A DNA stretch of 64,000 bases, taken from NCBI RefSeq assembly GCF_900112495.1, contig NZ_FOMA01000002.1:186001-250000 (forward strand). The letters are read 5' to 3'. A program made the translations under genes and the position numbers. The notes under the pieces are model-generated. The model ran no database searches. It had not been told where the DNA came from and worked only from the letters and a program-made list of their open reading frames with translations. This document shows positions 8,118 to 17,272 of this stretch, piece after piece. How positions within the stretch are numbered: the stretch's first letter is position 1; each line of letters opens with the position of its first letter. This stretch comes from Bacillus sp. OV322. Its GTDB lineage: Bacteria > Bacillota > Bacilli > Bacillales > DSM-1321.

Positions 8118-8417
8118 ATGAATATTTCATCAGGAAGAGTATTGGCTAAAATGGAAGATATGATTACTAAGGCAAAGTTTGCTGAATCACAGGATAAGCT
8201 GATAGGCTATGCAATAGCCATCCAGGCATTGTGCGAAGTTCTGATCGATGACAAAGAGCATACAGACAAGAGGCATGAAGTCACTGCCCGTGCAGATCAG
8301 CAGCTCAGTCTTTATACAGGCACCCAGGTTACGCAATCACCTTCACCTGTCTCTATGCCGCAAACAAAGCCTGTAAAAATGGAAGATGCAAATGGTGATT
8401 CACTATTTGACTTTTAA
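8118..8417 (+). CDS. ywdI: YwdI family protein
   Basis: A 99-aa protein of unknown function found only in Bacillaceae as far as I recall. The N-terminal 55 residues are helical (VLAKMEDMITKAKFAES, IAIQALCEVLIDD), followed by a Pro/Ser/Gln-rich linker and a short acidic SLFDF end. No membrane segment or catalytic motif is visible. ATG 8118 has GAGGTGGG upstream. It is 18 bp from ywdK and likely co-transcribed with it. Confidence 0.85.
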   Translation: MNISSGRVLAKMEDMITKAKFAESQDKLIGYAIAIQALCEVLIDDKEHTDKRHEVTARADQQLSLYTGTQVTQSPSPVSMPQTKPVKMEDANGDSLFDF

Positions 8418-8435
8418 GAACAAAGGAGAAAAAGC

Positions 8436-8804
8436 ATGAAAATATTCTTGATTTTAGGAGCTATTAACGCATTTGTTGCAGTAGCTTTAGGTGCCTTTGG
8501 AGCGCATGGCCTTGAGGGCAAAATTCCGGATAAATACCTGGAAGTCTGGAAAACAGGTGTTACATACGAAATGTTTCATGCCCTCGGTCTACTGGCACTC
8601 GGTATACTTGCAGGAAAAATATCAAGCCCGCTAATCAACTGGTCAGGGTGGCTGATGTTTGCCGGCATCATCTTATTCTCCGGCAGCCTGTACGTATTAA
8701 GTGTCACTCAAATTAAACCGCTCGGAGCCATTACGCCCCTCGGCGGAGTATCGTTCCTTGCGGCCTGGGTCCTGCTGATTACAGCTGTATCTAAGCATTT
8801 ATAA
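8436..8804 (+). CDS. ywdK: YwdK, DUF423 membrane protein
   Basis: A 122-aa integral membrane protein with four predicted helices. The N-terminal signature [20 protein letters not shown] is typical of DUF423. Glycines and small residues dominate the helices, and the loop [23 protein letters not shown] is conserved. Function is unknown. It ends at a strong terminator. Confidence 0.9.
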   Translation: MKIFLILGAINAFVAVALGAFGAHGLEGKIPDKYLEVWKTGVTYEMFHALGLLALGILAGKISSPLINWSGWLMFAGIILFSGSLYVLSVTQIKPLGAITPLGGVSFLAAWVLLITAVSKHL

Positions 8805-8852
8805 AAAAAAGGAAGGCAAAAGCTAATGAAAATGCTTTGCCTTCCTTTTTTT
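8803..8852. terminator. bidirectional terminator between ywdK and gerQ
   Basis: AAAAAAAGGAAGGCAAAAGC pairs with GCTTTGCCTTCCTTTTTTT; a long, nearly perfect stem with A/T runs on both strands between convergent genes. Confidence 0.9.
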
Positions 8853-8854
8853 AT

Positions 8855-8901
8855 TTTGCGCGCCTTATGCTGGTCAAGGCTAAACAAGGCGCTTTCGCTT
8901 T
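8855..8901 (-). repeat. family B repeat, short copy directly after the gerQ stop
   Basis: Read in the gerQ direction, the TAA is followed at once by AAAGCGAAAGCGCCTT, an AGCC/GACCAGC loop, and AAGGCGCGC, giving a GCGCCTT/AAGGCGC hairpin. The same sequence follows speE, ywhB and ywjG. This is the minimal form of the repeat (about 47 bp). Confidence 0.75.
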
Positions 8902-9396
8902 TTAGCGTGGAGGGTAGGAGGCGAGGTTTGCTCCTCCGCCGTATGGATATTCATATTCGATTTCTTCTTCAAATGTAACATAATCCAGATAAACCATAGG
9001 TATCAGGTAGCGTACTCCTGTTTGCGGATCACTGAGAATAAGGTGATCACGTCCTGCTGCTTCAATAATGCCTTTGAAAATTTTGGCGTTCCATTCTTTG
9101 TTGTTTTCAAAAGTGGTATATACGGTTGCCAGCTTCCCTTTGTTGAGGCGGAGAATGTTTTCAATGTAAGACTCCTCGACAGGAAGCATGCCAGGAACCT
9201 GGGGTCCTCCCGATCCCTGTGATCCCCCGGCACTCACAGGAGGCATTTGGGGCTGCTGCGATGGATACGAAATTGGCTGCTGATAGCCCTGCTGCCCCTG
9301 CTGCTGGCCTTTGTTCTGAGATGGGTTTACATTTCCGTATGGAGTGTAAGGTGTGCCGTAATTACCATAGGGATTATTATAATTTCCTTGATTCAT
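8902..9396 (-). CDS. gerQ: spore coat protein GerQ
   Basis: A mother-cell coat protein needed with the hydrolase CwlJ for germination, and a substrate for Tgl cross-linking. The N-terminal 75 residues are an Asn/Tyr/Gln/Pro-rich disordered region (repeated PYGN-type units). The conserved C-terminal domain runs from VEESYIENILRLNKGK to EEEIEYEYPY. The length is 164 aa. ATG 9396 has GGAGGG upstream. The stop codon abuts a family B repeat. Sporulation sigma-E control is expected, but I could not place a convincing promoter. Confidence 0.93.
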   Translation of the reverse strand: MNQGNYNNPYGNYGTPYTPYGNVNPSQNKGQQQGQQGYQQPISYPSQQPQMPPVSAGGSQGSGGPQVPGMLPVEESYIENILRLNKGKLATVYTTFENNKEWNAKIFKGIIEAAGRDHLILSDPQTGVRYLIPMVYLDYVTFEEEIEYEYPYGGGANLASYPPR

Positions 9397-9654
9397 TTCA
9401 TTCCCTCCAAGTATCGCAAAATATGAACGTGCCCAGAAAAAGCTTTTCGGCTATGTTGAAAAAATCCACCTCACATGATGCTGAAGAAGATGTATGAACG
9501 AAATTTATTAAGCCGGTGAAATGAATTCATCACTATTTGAATTGTATGGGCTTAGCTGAATATTTATTCCAAAAAGGGAGGAAGTCAGTATGTACGGGGA
9601 AACAGCTTGAAGAGACAAAAGGAAAAGCCCCCGGGATACCGGAAGCTTTATGTT

Positions 9655-10398
9655 TTAAACGTATAAAAAAGCAGGGATGTTTTCTTCAGGAAGCAGATTA
9701 CCGACGAAGAATGAACCGAATTCGCCATAGCGTGCACTTACTTCATCAAAACGCATTTCATACACAAGCTTTTTGAATTGAAGCACATCATCAGCGAATA
9801 AGGTAACGCCCCACTCATAATCATCAAAGCCCACAGAGCCGGAAATGATTTGTTTAACAAGGCCGGCATACTTTCTGCCTATCATGCCATGAGAGCGCAT
9901 CAGGCTGCGGCGTTCGTCCATCGGAAGCATGTACCAGTTGTCATTTCCGTCACGGCGCTTGTCCATCGGATAAAAGCACACATGCTTGGACTTAGGCAGA
10001 ATCGGATACAAACGGGCACGTACACCAGGATTCTGGTAAGGATCTTCTCCGCCAGGGAGATAGTTGCTCAATTCAACTACTGAAACATATGAAGAAGCTG
10101 GAATTGTAAACTCAGCCAATTTGGATTTGTTGAATTCCATTTCAATCTGATTTAATTCTTCCATCGTCGGGCGTGCAAACATTAACATGAAATCAGCTTT
10201 TTGTCCTACTATGGAATATAGGGCGTGGCTGCCTTCGTTATTGCTTTGTACGGTATTCCATTTATCAAGCAATCCCTGAAATTCGGAAATTGCCAGTTGA
10301 CGCTCGTCGCTGGAAATCTGTTTCCATGATGTCCAGTCAATCAGGCGGAAATCATGAAGGCAATACCAGCCATCAAGTGTTTGTGCTGCTTCACTCAT
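9655..10398 (-). CDS. hemQ: coproheme decarboxylase HemQ/ChdC
   Basis: This enzyme decarboxylates coproheme to heme b in the Gram-positive coproporphyrin pathway using peroxide; it belongs to the chlorite dismutase fold. The catalytic tyrosine and nearby lysine are in [10 protein letters not shown] (Tyr143, Lys147), and the proximal heme ligand is His170 in [12 protein letters not shown]. The length is 247 aa. ATG 10398 ([12 protein letters not shown]) is chosen with AGGAG 8 nt upstream. It is divergent from pta, as at B. subtilis ywfI-pta. Confidence 0.95.
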   Translation of the reverse strand: MSEAAQTLDGWYCLHDFRLIDWTSWKQISSDERQLAISEFQGLLDKWNTVQSNNEGSHALYSIVGQKADFMLMFARPTMEELNQIEMEFNKSKLAEFTIPASSYVSVVELSNYLPGGEDPYQNPGVRARLYPILPKSKHVCFYPMDKRRDGNDNWYMLPMDERRSLMRSHGMIGRKYAGLVKQIISGSVGFDDYEWGVTLFADDVLQFKKLVYEMRFDEVSARYGEFGSFFVGNLLPEENIPAFLYV

Positions 10399-10776
10399 AC
10401 AATCACTCCTAATCATTCAAAACGTATATCCTTACTATACCATAGTTTGATTTAAAGAAAATTTATAAGAACACCAATCCGTAAGGAACAGGGACTATGT
10501 TCAAAAAAAGTTCATATTTACAGCATTTCCAAGGGGAGCTGCTTTAAACAGGCCTTTTTATTCGTTTTATTTCTTCATGGAAGCTTGCTGCAGATAAATT
10601 CGATGAATGACGCTTATAAACACGGAACCCATTGTCCAAGGATGGTGAAAATCCGAAAAACTCTTATTCTGGTCTTTTGGATTCAAAGGAATTCATATAA
10701 AAGGATTAAGATGCTGAAAAAAAGGAAATTATCAATTTAGGGAAACTTCCATAGGGGTTTTTCACCCCTGCGCTGT

Positions 10777-11019
10777 TTAGATAAGGCTCTTTTCTTAAAG
10801 AATGTTGTTTTTTAATGTGTTCTGTGACGCAATCATATTGTTAAAATCAGGTTGATTGGAGCGTAAGGTGCGAGACTCCTGCGGGATTAGCGGGAAGGTG
10901 AGACCCCGCAAGCGCAGCTGAGGAGGCTCACCGCCCGCCCCGCGGAAAGCGAGCATCCTGGAGCGGAAGTCAACCACTTGTTGAATAGCAACAAAGTTTT
11001 CGAAAACAGTCTTAGATAA
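10777..11019 (+). repeat. family A MITE-like element, copy A1, with perfect 8-bp target duplication
   Basis: The element occupies 10785-11011 and is flanked on both sides by TTAGATAA. Its ends are GGCTCTTTTCTTAAA and TTTTCGAAAACAGTC, which are imperfect terminal inverted repeats. The inside is GC-rich and nearly palindromic (GCGGGATTAGCGGGAAGGTG against CACCGCCCGCCCCGC) and has no coding potential. It lies between hemQ and pta. Bases 10440-10776 show no gene or recognisable signal. Confidence 0.8.
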
Positions 11020-11168
11020 AGAAATTAGTTTAAATTGAATACTATTAACTGCAATAAAGTATTTGAAGAAGGATGGTTGCAGCCGGTTAAGGCAAGGTAA
11101 AGCCAAATTCTTCTTTTTGCTTCTGAATATAGCTGTTATACTTTTTTGAAAATAGAGGAGATGTGTAT

Positions 11169-12146
11169 ATGAGAGATTTATTTGACGTTTTAAAAGAAAA
11201 GATCACCGGCAACAATTTAAGGATTGTTTTTCCGGAAAGCATGGATGAAAGAGTGCTCAGGGCAGCAGGAAGGCTTGCGGAAGAAAAACTGCTTACTCCT
11301 ATTTTAATCGGCCCAATTGAAGGGGTAATGGACAAAGCAAAGGAATTGGGGATATCAGTGGAAGCCTGTGAAATTTATGATCCCTCCAACTATATAATGG
11401 CGGACGAGCTGGTAGCTTCCTTTGTGGAATGCCGCAATGGCAAGGCAACCGAAGAATCTGCCCGTTCAATCCTTTTAGATGAAAATTACTTTGGCACGAT
11501 GCTGGTTCATACAAACAAAGCAGACGGGCTGGTAAGCGGGGCTTCACACTCTACTGCTGATACAGTAAGGCCGGCACTTCAAATCATCAAGACCAAGCCG
11601 GAAGTGAATAAAACCTCTGGTGTGTTTATAATGGTCCGTGATGATGAACGTTATGTGTTTGCAGATTGTGCCATCAATATTTCTCCGGACAGCCACGATC
11701 TTGCTGAAATTGCCATAGAAAGTGCTAAAACTGCCCGCATGTTCGATATTGAGCCGCGTGTAGCAATGCTTAGCTTTTCGACGAAGGGTTCAGCCGTATC
11801 GCCGGAAACCGAAAAGGTGTCACATGCTGTTAGGGAAGCACAGGCAAAGGACCCAAGCTTGATCCTTGATGGTGAATTCCAGTTTGACGCAGCCTTTGTA
11901 CCTTCCGTTGCACAGAAAAAAGCACCGGATTCCCTTATTCAGGGAGATGCAAATGTATTTGTTTTCCCAAGTCTGGAAGCGGGAAATATCGGATACAAAA
12001 TTGCTCAGCGTTTTGGGAATTTTGAAGCGGTAGGACCGATTCTGCAGGGGCTGAACCGTCCTGTAAATGATCTGTCAAGAGGCTGCAGCGAAGAAGATGT
12101 CTATAAGCTGGCTCTGATTACCGCTGCACAGGCTTTGCATCATTAA
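11169..12146 (+). CDS. pta: phosphate acetyltransferase
   Basis: It converts acetyl-CoA and phosphate to acetyl phosphate in the Pta-AckA overflow pathway. Family stretches include RIVFPESMDERVLRAA, DGLVSGASHSTADTVRPALQ, FVFPSLEAGNIGYKIAQRFG and GLNRPVNDLSRGCS. The length is 325 aa, typical of the short Bacillus enzyme. The ATG at 11169 is used because GAGGAG lies 8 nt upstream; the GTG at 11163 is too close to that RBS. It is monocistronic, ending at a strong terminator. Confidence 0.96.
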   Translation: MRDLFDVLKEKITGNNLRIVFPESMDERVLRAAGRLAEEKLLTPILIGPIEGVMDKAKELGISVEACEIYDPSNYIMADELVASFVECRNGKATEESARSILLDENYFGTMLVHTNKADGLVSGASHSTADTVRPALQIIKTKPEVNKTSGVFIMVRDDERYVFADCAINISPDSHDLAEIAIESAKTARMFDIEPRVAMLSFSTKGSAVSPETEKVSHAVREAQAKDPSLILDGEFQFDAAFVPSVAQKKAPDSLIQGDANVFVFPSLEAGNIGYKIAQRFGNFEAVGPILQGLNRPVNDLSRGCSEEDVYKLALITAAQALHH

Positions 12147-12155
12147 AAGAAGAAA

Positions 12156-12188
12156 GCAGGCTGCAGGTTAACAGGCAGCCTGCTTTTT
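12156..12188 (+). terminator. terminator after pta
   Basis: GCAGGCTGC and GCAGCCTGC form a perfect 9-bp stem, followed by TTTTTT. Confidence 0.9.
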
Positions 12189-12302
12189 TGACTTTTCATT
12201 GTGGTCTTCTCCTGTCATCTCGAAGTGGCGGATTGCCCATGCTATAATAAAAAGCGTTCTATAGATCACTATTTAAATTACATCGCTAAAGGAAGAATAC
12301 TT

Positions 12303-13145
12303 ATGAATGATACAAGTTCATTGCTCAAACAGCCGCAATGGCGGATTATTGATCAATCATCACTTGGGGAAGGCTTTCACGCCCTGCAGTCCTTTGCCAT
12401 GGATGATACACTTTGTGCTTCTGTTGGCGGGGGGGATTCCTCTGCATCCGCTAGAGCATGGGTTCACCATCGGACCATAGTGCTTGGGATTCAGGATACT
12501 AAGCTTCCTTTTCTGGAAAATGGCCTGAAAATACTTGGCGAAAAAGGATATCAGGTGATTGTCAGAAATTCCGGCGGACTGGCAGTGGCCCTTGATGAAG
12601 GGGTATTGAATCTATCTTTAATATTCCCTGAGACGGAACGGAAGATAGAAATCAACAGGGGCTATGATGCGATGTTTGAGCTGGTCAAATGCATGTTTTC
12701 CGATTTTGGCGCAACTATTGAAGCCAGAGAAATTACAGGTTCCTATTGTCCAGGGAGCTATGATTTAAGCATTGCCGGAAAAAAATTCGCAGGTATTTCA
12801 CAGCGGCGCATCCGCAATGGTGTGGCTGTGCAGATATATCTGTGCGTAAATGGCAGCGGATCAGACAGGGCCTCCCTCATTAAAGACTTCTACAAAGCTG
12901 CTAAAGAAAATGAGGAAACGAGGTTTTCCTATCCTGAAATTAAGCCTTCAGTCATGGCATCTTTAACAGAGCTGCTTTCTGTACCTTTGACCATTGGCGA
13001 TGTCATGCTGAGGTTTCTGAAATCTTTAAAGGAAATGGGAGGCCCCGTAGCCTCCTCTCAATTATCAGGAGAAGAATGGCCGCTATATGAAGCATATCTG
13101 ACAAGAGTGACGGAAAGAAATGAAAAAGTCTTTCAGTCACTTTGA
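12303..13145 (+). CDS. lipL: octanoyl-[GcvH]:protein N-octanoyltransferase LipL
   Basis: This cysteine amidotransferase moves octanoyl from GcvH to the E2 subunits in the Bacillus lipoate pathway (LipM-LipL-LipA). It has the BPL/LplA-type fold. The catalytic Cys149 lies in [19 protein letters not shown], and [10 protein letters not shown]-type residues are seen at [16 protein letters not shown]. The length of 280 aa matches B. subtilis YwfL. ATG 12303 has AAAGGAAG upstream; earlier in-frame codons lack homology. Same place after pta as in B. subtilis. Confidence 0.93.
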   Translation: MNDTSSLLKQPQWRIIDQSSLGEGFHALQSFAMDDTLCASVGGGDSSASARAWVHHRTIVLGIQDTKLPFLENGLKILGEKGYQVIVRNSGGLAVALDEGVLNLSLIFPETERKIEINRGYDAMFELVKCMFSDFGATIEAREITGSYCPGSYDLSIAGKKFAGISQRRIRNGVAVQIYLCVNGSGSDRASLIKDFYKAAKENEETRFSYPEIKPSVMASLTELLSVPLTIGDVMLRFLKSLKEMGGPVASSQLSGEEWPLYEAYLTRVTERNEKVFQSL

Positions 13146-13151
13146 GGTCCG

Positions 13152-13204
13152 GAATAAATCTGTTTTTGATCCCGAGCTGGGTTCAAAAACAGATTTTTTT
13201 ATTT
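13152..13204 (+). terminator. terminator after lipL
   Basis: AAATCTGTTTTTGA pairs with TTCAAAAACAGATTT and is followed by a T run. Confidence 0.85.
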
Positions 13205-13358
13205 TTATAGCTAAGGATATTAATGTTTCAGTTAAAATAAAGGTTATTTGGTGAAGTATAACGAAAATAAGCTCATTTTCAATAGGATCATGAGGGAACG
13301 GCATGCAGTTTCTGAGGATAATTACCATTTATTTGGAAAATCAATTTAAATCAGCGGC

Positions 13359-13442
13359 GATTAGAGCCAAATTCTCTCTGATTAGAGCGAAATACGCTAT
13401 GATTAGAGCCAAATCCCGACCCATTCGAGCCGATGCGGGATT
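13359..13442. repeat. four tandem 21-bp repeats
   Basis: Units start at 13359, 13380, 13401 and 13422 with the core GATTAGAGCSAAA (the fourth is CATTCGAGCCGAT). They form the only structure in the 13205-13543 gap between lipL and rsfA. Because 21 is a multiple of three, the reverse strand gives an open frame of GSN-like repeats that I do not regard as a gene. Confidence 0.75.
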
Positions 13443-13543
13443 CTTGGGATTTTACTGCCTCAAATTGTCCCGCTGCCCATAAGAAAAAGGCTATGTTAAA
13501 GCTTACGCTAACAGAGCCCTTGTATATCAATATACCTTGTCCA

Positions 13544-14290
13544 TTATTCTGCCAGTTTTTCAAGATTTCCATTTCGGTCCATTTTGAACTTAGTGGCAGG
13601 ACGATCATCTTCCTCCAGTAAAACTAACTTTCTGGCCCGGTTCATGATTTTCATTAAAGTTTCATAATCTTCCTGGATAAGTCCTGTATTTTGCTCTAGA
13701 CTTGATACCTTCTTTGCCAATTCCTGATTTCTTGCTTTAAGCTCCTGAATTTCCAGGTGAAGCCGTTCGTTTTCGGATTTCAGGACCTCTGCCTGAAGCA
13801 CTGCACCGTTCATGGATTGAAGATAAGAAATAACAAGATCAAGAGACAGCGGGCTGCCTGCAGCTGCATAAGGCCGGCTTTGAGCAGCGGCTTTCGGTTC
13901 AGGCCTAGCTTCGGCATAAATAAGCTCTTCAGCCTGATAATTGATAGTTTCGGATTCTTCCTGTTCGTCTATATCCGGCTGCACAGTGACGATATCCTGG
14001 ATGGTCGGTGCAGGAGGGGTATACAGGAGGCGCTTCTTTCCTCCCTGATCTTTTCCTAAAATGCGCTGGCGCTGCTTTCGCTGTTTTTTTGCCAATTGAA
14101 GCGCTTTGTCATAGGTATGGCGGACAACGGCATTCCAGCGGAACCCGCAGGCTGCCGAGGTTCTGTTAAGTTTATCTCCGACTTCTTCAAATGCATTCAA
14201 TTGAGTGCTTCCTTCACGGACATGTCTCAGAACTGTTTCTGCCAACAATAAATCATCTTCATCGGTCCAAGCATCTTGACGGACTTTCAT
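13544..14290 (-). CDS. rsfA: prespore regulator RsfA (YwfN)
   Basis: This is a forespore transcription factor that tunes sigma-F-dependent genes. The N-terminal 80 residues form a Myb/SANT-like DNA-binding domain ([39 protein letters not shown]). A basic KKQRKQRQR segment follows, then a variable linker, and a C-terminal coiled coil ([20 protein letters not shown]) near residues 175-215. The length is 248 aa. ATG 14290 (MKVRQDAW) is chosen, with GGGAG 9 nt upstream; residues encoded further upstream look non-native. Confidence 0.9.
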   Translation of the reverse strand: MKVRQDAWTDEDDLLLAETVLRHVREGSTQLNAFEEVGDKLNRTSAACGFRWNAVVRHTYDKALQLAKKQRKQRQRILGKDQGGKKRLLYTPPAPTIQDIVTVQPDIDEQEESETINYQAEELIYAEARPEPKAAAQSRPYAAAGSPLSLDLVISYLQSMNGAVLQAEVLKSENERLHLEIQELKARNQELAKKVSSLEQNTGLIQEDYETLMKIMNRARKLVLLEEDDRPATKFKMDRNGNLEKLAE

Positions 14291-14757
14291 ACTGCCAACT
14301 CCCTTTCCTCTAGCATCCAAAAACAAAATTGGTAACATACTAAATTCGTTTTTGCGTTTGCCTGTAATGTATTTGCTTATCTACATGTTTGACACCTATT
14401 GGACTTTTTATACAGAAAACTAAAAGGATAATAGTTTTTATTTCAGCGGACTTTTCAGCCGCAAATGTAAGGCAGCATTGTTTTCTAACAGTGCAGGCAG
14501 GGTAGAATGTTAGAGAAAAAAATTCTTATGTGCAAAAAATGTCTTTTTTTGCTGCAGCCATCAGGTTTTCACCTGTTTTTGATTGAAAAGGAGAAAGGTT
14601 TAGGCATATTTTTTTTGTATGAAACGAGCTATAATAACAGCATGATAGAATAAAAAATCATGTACAGCTTGAAAAGCCATGAAGCTGTACAAAGAAAATA
14701 AAACAACATTTCAGTTCACCTATACAAATTTTGAATCTATAAAAAAGAGGGTCGTCC
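14291..14757. other. rsfA-ywfO divergent intergenic region, no gene
   Basis: An AT-rich gap between divergent genes. TATAAT occurs at 14632-14637 but without a clear -35 at the right distance. No repeat family, terminator or coding frame was found. Confidence 0.5.
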
Positions 14758-16065
14758 ATGGCATATTCCCGCGAAAAATTAAGCGAAGAAAAAGTGTTTA
14801 AGGATCCGGTCCACCGTTATATTCACGTGCGTGACAGGGTCATTTGGGATTTGATAGGAACAAGGGAATTTCAGCGTCTCCGCCGGGTCAAGCAGCTCGG
14901 AACGACTTACTTGACCTTTCACGGAGCTGAGCACAGCCGGCTGAATCATTCGCTGGGCGTGTATGAAATCGTCCGCAGAATCATTGATGATGTTTTTGAA
15001 GGAAGGCCGGAATGGAATGGGGACGAGCGGCTGCTTTCCCTGTGTGCAGCACTTCTGCATGATTTGGGGCATGGCCCGTTTTCCCACTCTTTCGAAAAGG
15101 TTTTCGACACAGATCATGAACATTTCACCCGTGAAATCGTTCTGGGAGATACTGAAGTAAATCAGGTCCTGCAAAGGGTTTCGGAGGATTTTCCGAAAAA
15201 AGTTGCAGAGGTTATCGCCAAGACATACGGAAGCAAACTAGTAGTCAGCCTGATTTCTAGTCAGATAGATGCCGACCGCATGGATTATCTGCAGCGTGAT
15301 GCATATTTCACAGGGGTAAGCTATGGCCAGTTTGACATGGAGCGGATTTTGCGTGTCATGAGGCCGCGCGAGGACGGCGCTGTCATCAAGCAAAGCGGCA
15401 TGCATGCGGTGGAAGATTATATCATGAGCCGCTATCAGATGTATTGGCAGATTTACTTTCATCCTGTTACCCGAAGCGCAGAAGTCATTCTTACGAAGAT
15501 ACTGCATAGAGCAAAGCACTTATTCGAGGCAGGCTATTCCTTTAGGCAAGACCCGGTGCACTTCTACTCTCTTTTCAAAGGGAACGTCACGCTTGAGGAT
15601 TACTTGAAGCTGGACGAAGCTGTGATGCTGTATTACTTTCAGATGTGGGAAGAGGAAGAGGATCCGGTGCTGAGCGATTTGTGCGACCGTTTTATGAATC
15701 GCAGGCTTTTCAAGTACACGGAGTTCCATCCATCAAATGATCAAATGAATAAGTTAATGGAACTGAACAGGCTGTTCAAGAAGGCAGGAATCGATCCGGA
15801 TTATTATCTGGAGGTCGATTCTTCCTCTGATCTGCCATATGATTTCTACAGGCCGGGCGAAGAGGAAGAGCGACTGCCCATACACCTGCTGAAGAATAAC
15901 GGTGAAGTCCGCGAACTATCGCGTGAATCGGAGATAGTCGATGCCATTTCAGGGAAAAGGCGTACAGACCACAAGCTGTATTTCCCCGCCGATTTACTGA
16001 GGGACGAGTCATCGAAAAAGAATATAAAAAGGCAGATCCGCGAGCTGCTGGAACTGCCGGAATGA
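14758..16065 (+). CDS. ywfO: HD-domain phosphohydrolase YwfO
   Basis: A 435-aa HD-superfamily protein related to dGTPase/SAMHD1-like nucleotide phosphohydrolases. Metal ligands are visible at His64 (RLNHSLG) and His101-Asp102 (LLHDLGHGPFSHSFE), with a further Asp in SSQIDADRMDYLQRD near residue 178. Bacillus YwfO and relatives are reported as nucleotide triphosphohydrolases, but the physiological substrate is not readable here. ATG 14758 has AGAGG upstream. ywgA follows after 47 bp. Confidence 0.9.
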   Translation: MAYSREKLSEEKVFKDPVHRYIHVRDRVIWDLIGTREFQRLRRVKQLGTTYLTFHGAEHSRLNHSLGVYEIVRRIIDDVFEGRPEWNGDERLLSLCAALLHDLGHGPFSHSFEKVFDTDHEHFTREIVLGDTEVNQVLQRVSEDFPKKVAEVIAKTYGSKLVVSLISSQIDADRMDYLQRDAYFTGVSYGQFDMERILRVMRPREDGAVIKQSGMHAVEDYIMSRYQMYWQIYFHPVTRSAEVILTKILHRAKHLFEAGYSFRQDPVHFYSLFKGNVTLEDYLKLDEAVMLYYFQMWEEEEDPVLSDLCDRFMNRRLFKYTEFHPSNDQMNKLMELNRLFKKAGIDPDYYLEVDSSSDLPYDFYRPGEEEERLPIHLLKNNGEVRELSRESEIVDAISGKRRTDHKLYFPADLLRDESSKKNIKRQIRELLELPE

Positions 16066-16112
16066 GAATGATGCTTTGTTTTGGGAACATTTTGGGTGAG
16101 GAGTGATGAGCC

Positions 16113-16622
16113 TTGTTTAAGGATCATGCCAAGATTATGCATGCTGTTTTTGCTGCGGGAGAAATTTCTGGAAGGAAAAAGCTGCAGAAAATTATATATA
16201 TAGCAAAAAAACTGTCCTTTCCTTTTCATGAAAAATTCCATTTTCACTTTTACGGGCCCTATTCAGAAGAACTGACTCTCAGAATTGAAGAGCTGTGCAA
16301 TATGGGTTACCTGAATGAGGTAAAAGAAAAAAAGGCCGGATATTATCAATATTGTTATTCTATTACAGATTCGGGCAAAGAATTTATGAAAATGCACGAT
16401 ATGGAGATTCCAACCATGGAGGTCTGCCTGGTGGATATGAATGACCAAAGTGCACGTTTTTTGGAACTGGTGTCGACCGTATTGTACTTTGAGGAGCTGG
16501 AGAGGGAAGAAGTAGCTGAAAAAATCTTCACCCTGAAAAGCAAACAGAAGTATACCCTTGAAGAAGTTGACGAGGCCTATCTTTATATAGAACAATTAAA
16601 AGGAAAAGCTAAGCCGCAATAG
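16113..16622 (+). CDS. ywgA: YwgA family protein
   Basis: A 169-aa soluble protein of unknown function, conserved in Bacillaceae next to ywfO. The N-terminal half reads like a winged-helix domain (KKLQKIIYIAKKL, LTLRIEELCNMGYLNEVKEKK, YSITDSGKEFM), as in the YwgA/PadR-like group, so DNA binding is possible. The C-terminal half is acidic and helical. The start codon is TTG at 16113 with GTGAGGAG upstream. Its end doubles as the 5' arm of a terminator. Confidence 0.85.
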   Translation: MFKDHAKIMHAVFAAGEISGRKKLQKIIYIAKKLSFPFHEKFHFHFYGPYSEELTLRIEELCNMGYLNEVKEKKAGYYQYCYSITDSGKEFMKMHDMEIPTMEVCLVDMNDQSARFLELVSTVLYFEELEREEVAEKIFTLKSKQKYTLEEVDEAYLYIEQLKGKAKPQ

Positions 16623-16637
16623 GGCTTAGCTTTTCTT
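16603..16637 (+). terminator. terminator overlapping the ywgA 3' end
   Basis: AAAAGCTAAGCC and GGCTTAGCTTTT form a perfect stem around the TAG stop, followed by CTTTTT. Confidence 0.85.
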
Positions 16638-16707
16638 TTTGATATCTGCACCTGTTGATACCCTGCGGCAGGATGCGGTGTACTTAGTCGACAGGCGCTT
16701 TTTATGT

Positions 16708-16830
16708 AATCCAGCTCCAGCGCCTAGCTTGCTGTGCAAAAGATGTTTCGGCCATAGAAGGCAAAAAGCGCCTTCCATGGCCGAAACCCTATTTGCTTCG
16801 CAAGCTGACCAAGGCGCTTGCGCTTTATAT
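16708..16830 (-). repeat. family B repeat, long copy ending near the ywhB stop
   Basis: This 123-bp element runs from AATCCAGCTCCAGCGCCTAG to AAGGCGCTTGCGCTTTA. It contains an internal hairpin TTTCGGCCATAGAAGGC / GCGCCTTCCATGGCCGAAA. Read from ywhB, the AAAGCGCAAGCGCCTT end begins five bases after the TAA. A further ACAGGCGCTTTTTA fragment just upstream (16691-16704) suggests a previous partial copy. Confidence 0.8.
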
Positions 16831-16831
16831 G

Positions 16832-17017
16832 TTACTGGTCGCTTAGGCGGACTCCGCCGGTTGCGTAGTGGTTTTTGGACATTTCTTCGATGAAGACAGT
16901 CACTTTTTCTTTGGATGCTCCGGTTGTTTCGATAACGGCTTCTGTTACTTTTTCGACCAATGCTTTTTTCTGTTCCTCCGTGCGTCCTTCAAGCATCTTG
17001 ACAGTTACAAATGGCAT
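16832..17017 (-). CDS. ywhB: 4-oxalocrotonate tautomerase family protein YwhB
   Basis: A 61-aa tautomerase subunit. The start at 17017 gives MPFVTVKMLEGRTEEQK, so that removal of Met exposes the catalytic Pro1; GGAGGG lies 8 nt upstream. An in-frame Met two codons earlier would bury the proline and is rejected. Conserved Arg residues (Arg11-type GRT, and GGVRLSD) are present. Small homohexameric tautomerases of this family act on enol/keto acids; the in vivo substrate of YwhB is not known. Confidence 0.92.
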   Translation of the reverse strand: MPFVTVKMLEGRTEEQKKALVEKVTEAVIETTGASKEKVTVFIEEMSKNHYATGGVRLSDQ

Positions 17018-17272
17018 GTACAAAGCCCTCCTTTCATATTCTATGATTGTAGTGTTTCATACTCATATATGAATTGCAAGAAAAGTTAGATAGAGTCTAG
17101 GCGGTCCTTTCTTATACGGCTTACTTTGTGCTGGACGGGGCAGCAAATACGCAGCCGTGCATGGTGTTGTGTGATAAGTCTTTGTTCCTATCAATTAAGG
17201 GGCTTGAGCTTTTTACTTTCTGCATGATTTTCATGTATACTATTGTTTAGTAAAAGATGGAGGAGAAGCTGA

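Noticed and set aside
10785-11011. Family A element as an insertion sequence or a structured ncRNA gene
   Set aside because: It contains no transposase frame, so it is not an autonomous IS. A dedicated ncRNA function is not supported, because copies differ by internal deletions and carry transposition footprints.
13359-13442. Possible CRISPR array
   Set aside because: The units are directly contiguous 21-mers without separate spacers, there are only four, and no cas genes are present.
13351-13608. 85-aa reverse-strand frame with GSN-type repeats
   Set aside because: It is produced by the 21-bp tandem repeats, whose period is a multiple of three, and runs into the rsfA 3' end. There is no RBS.
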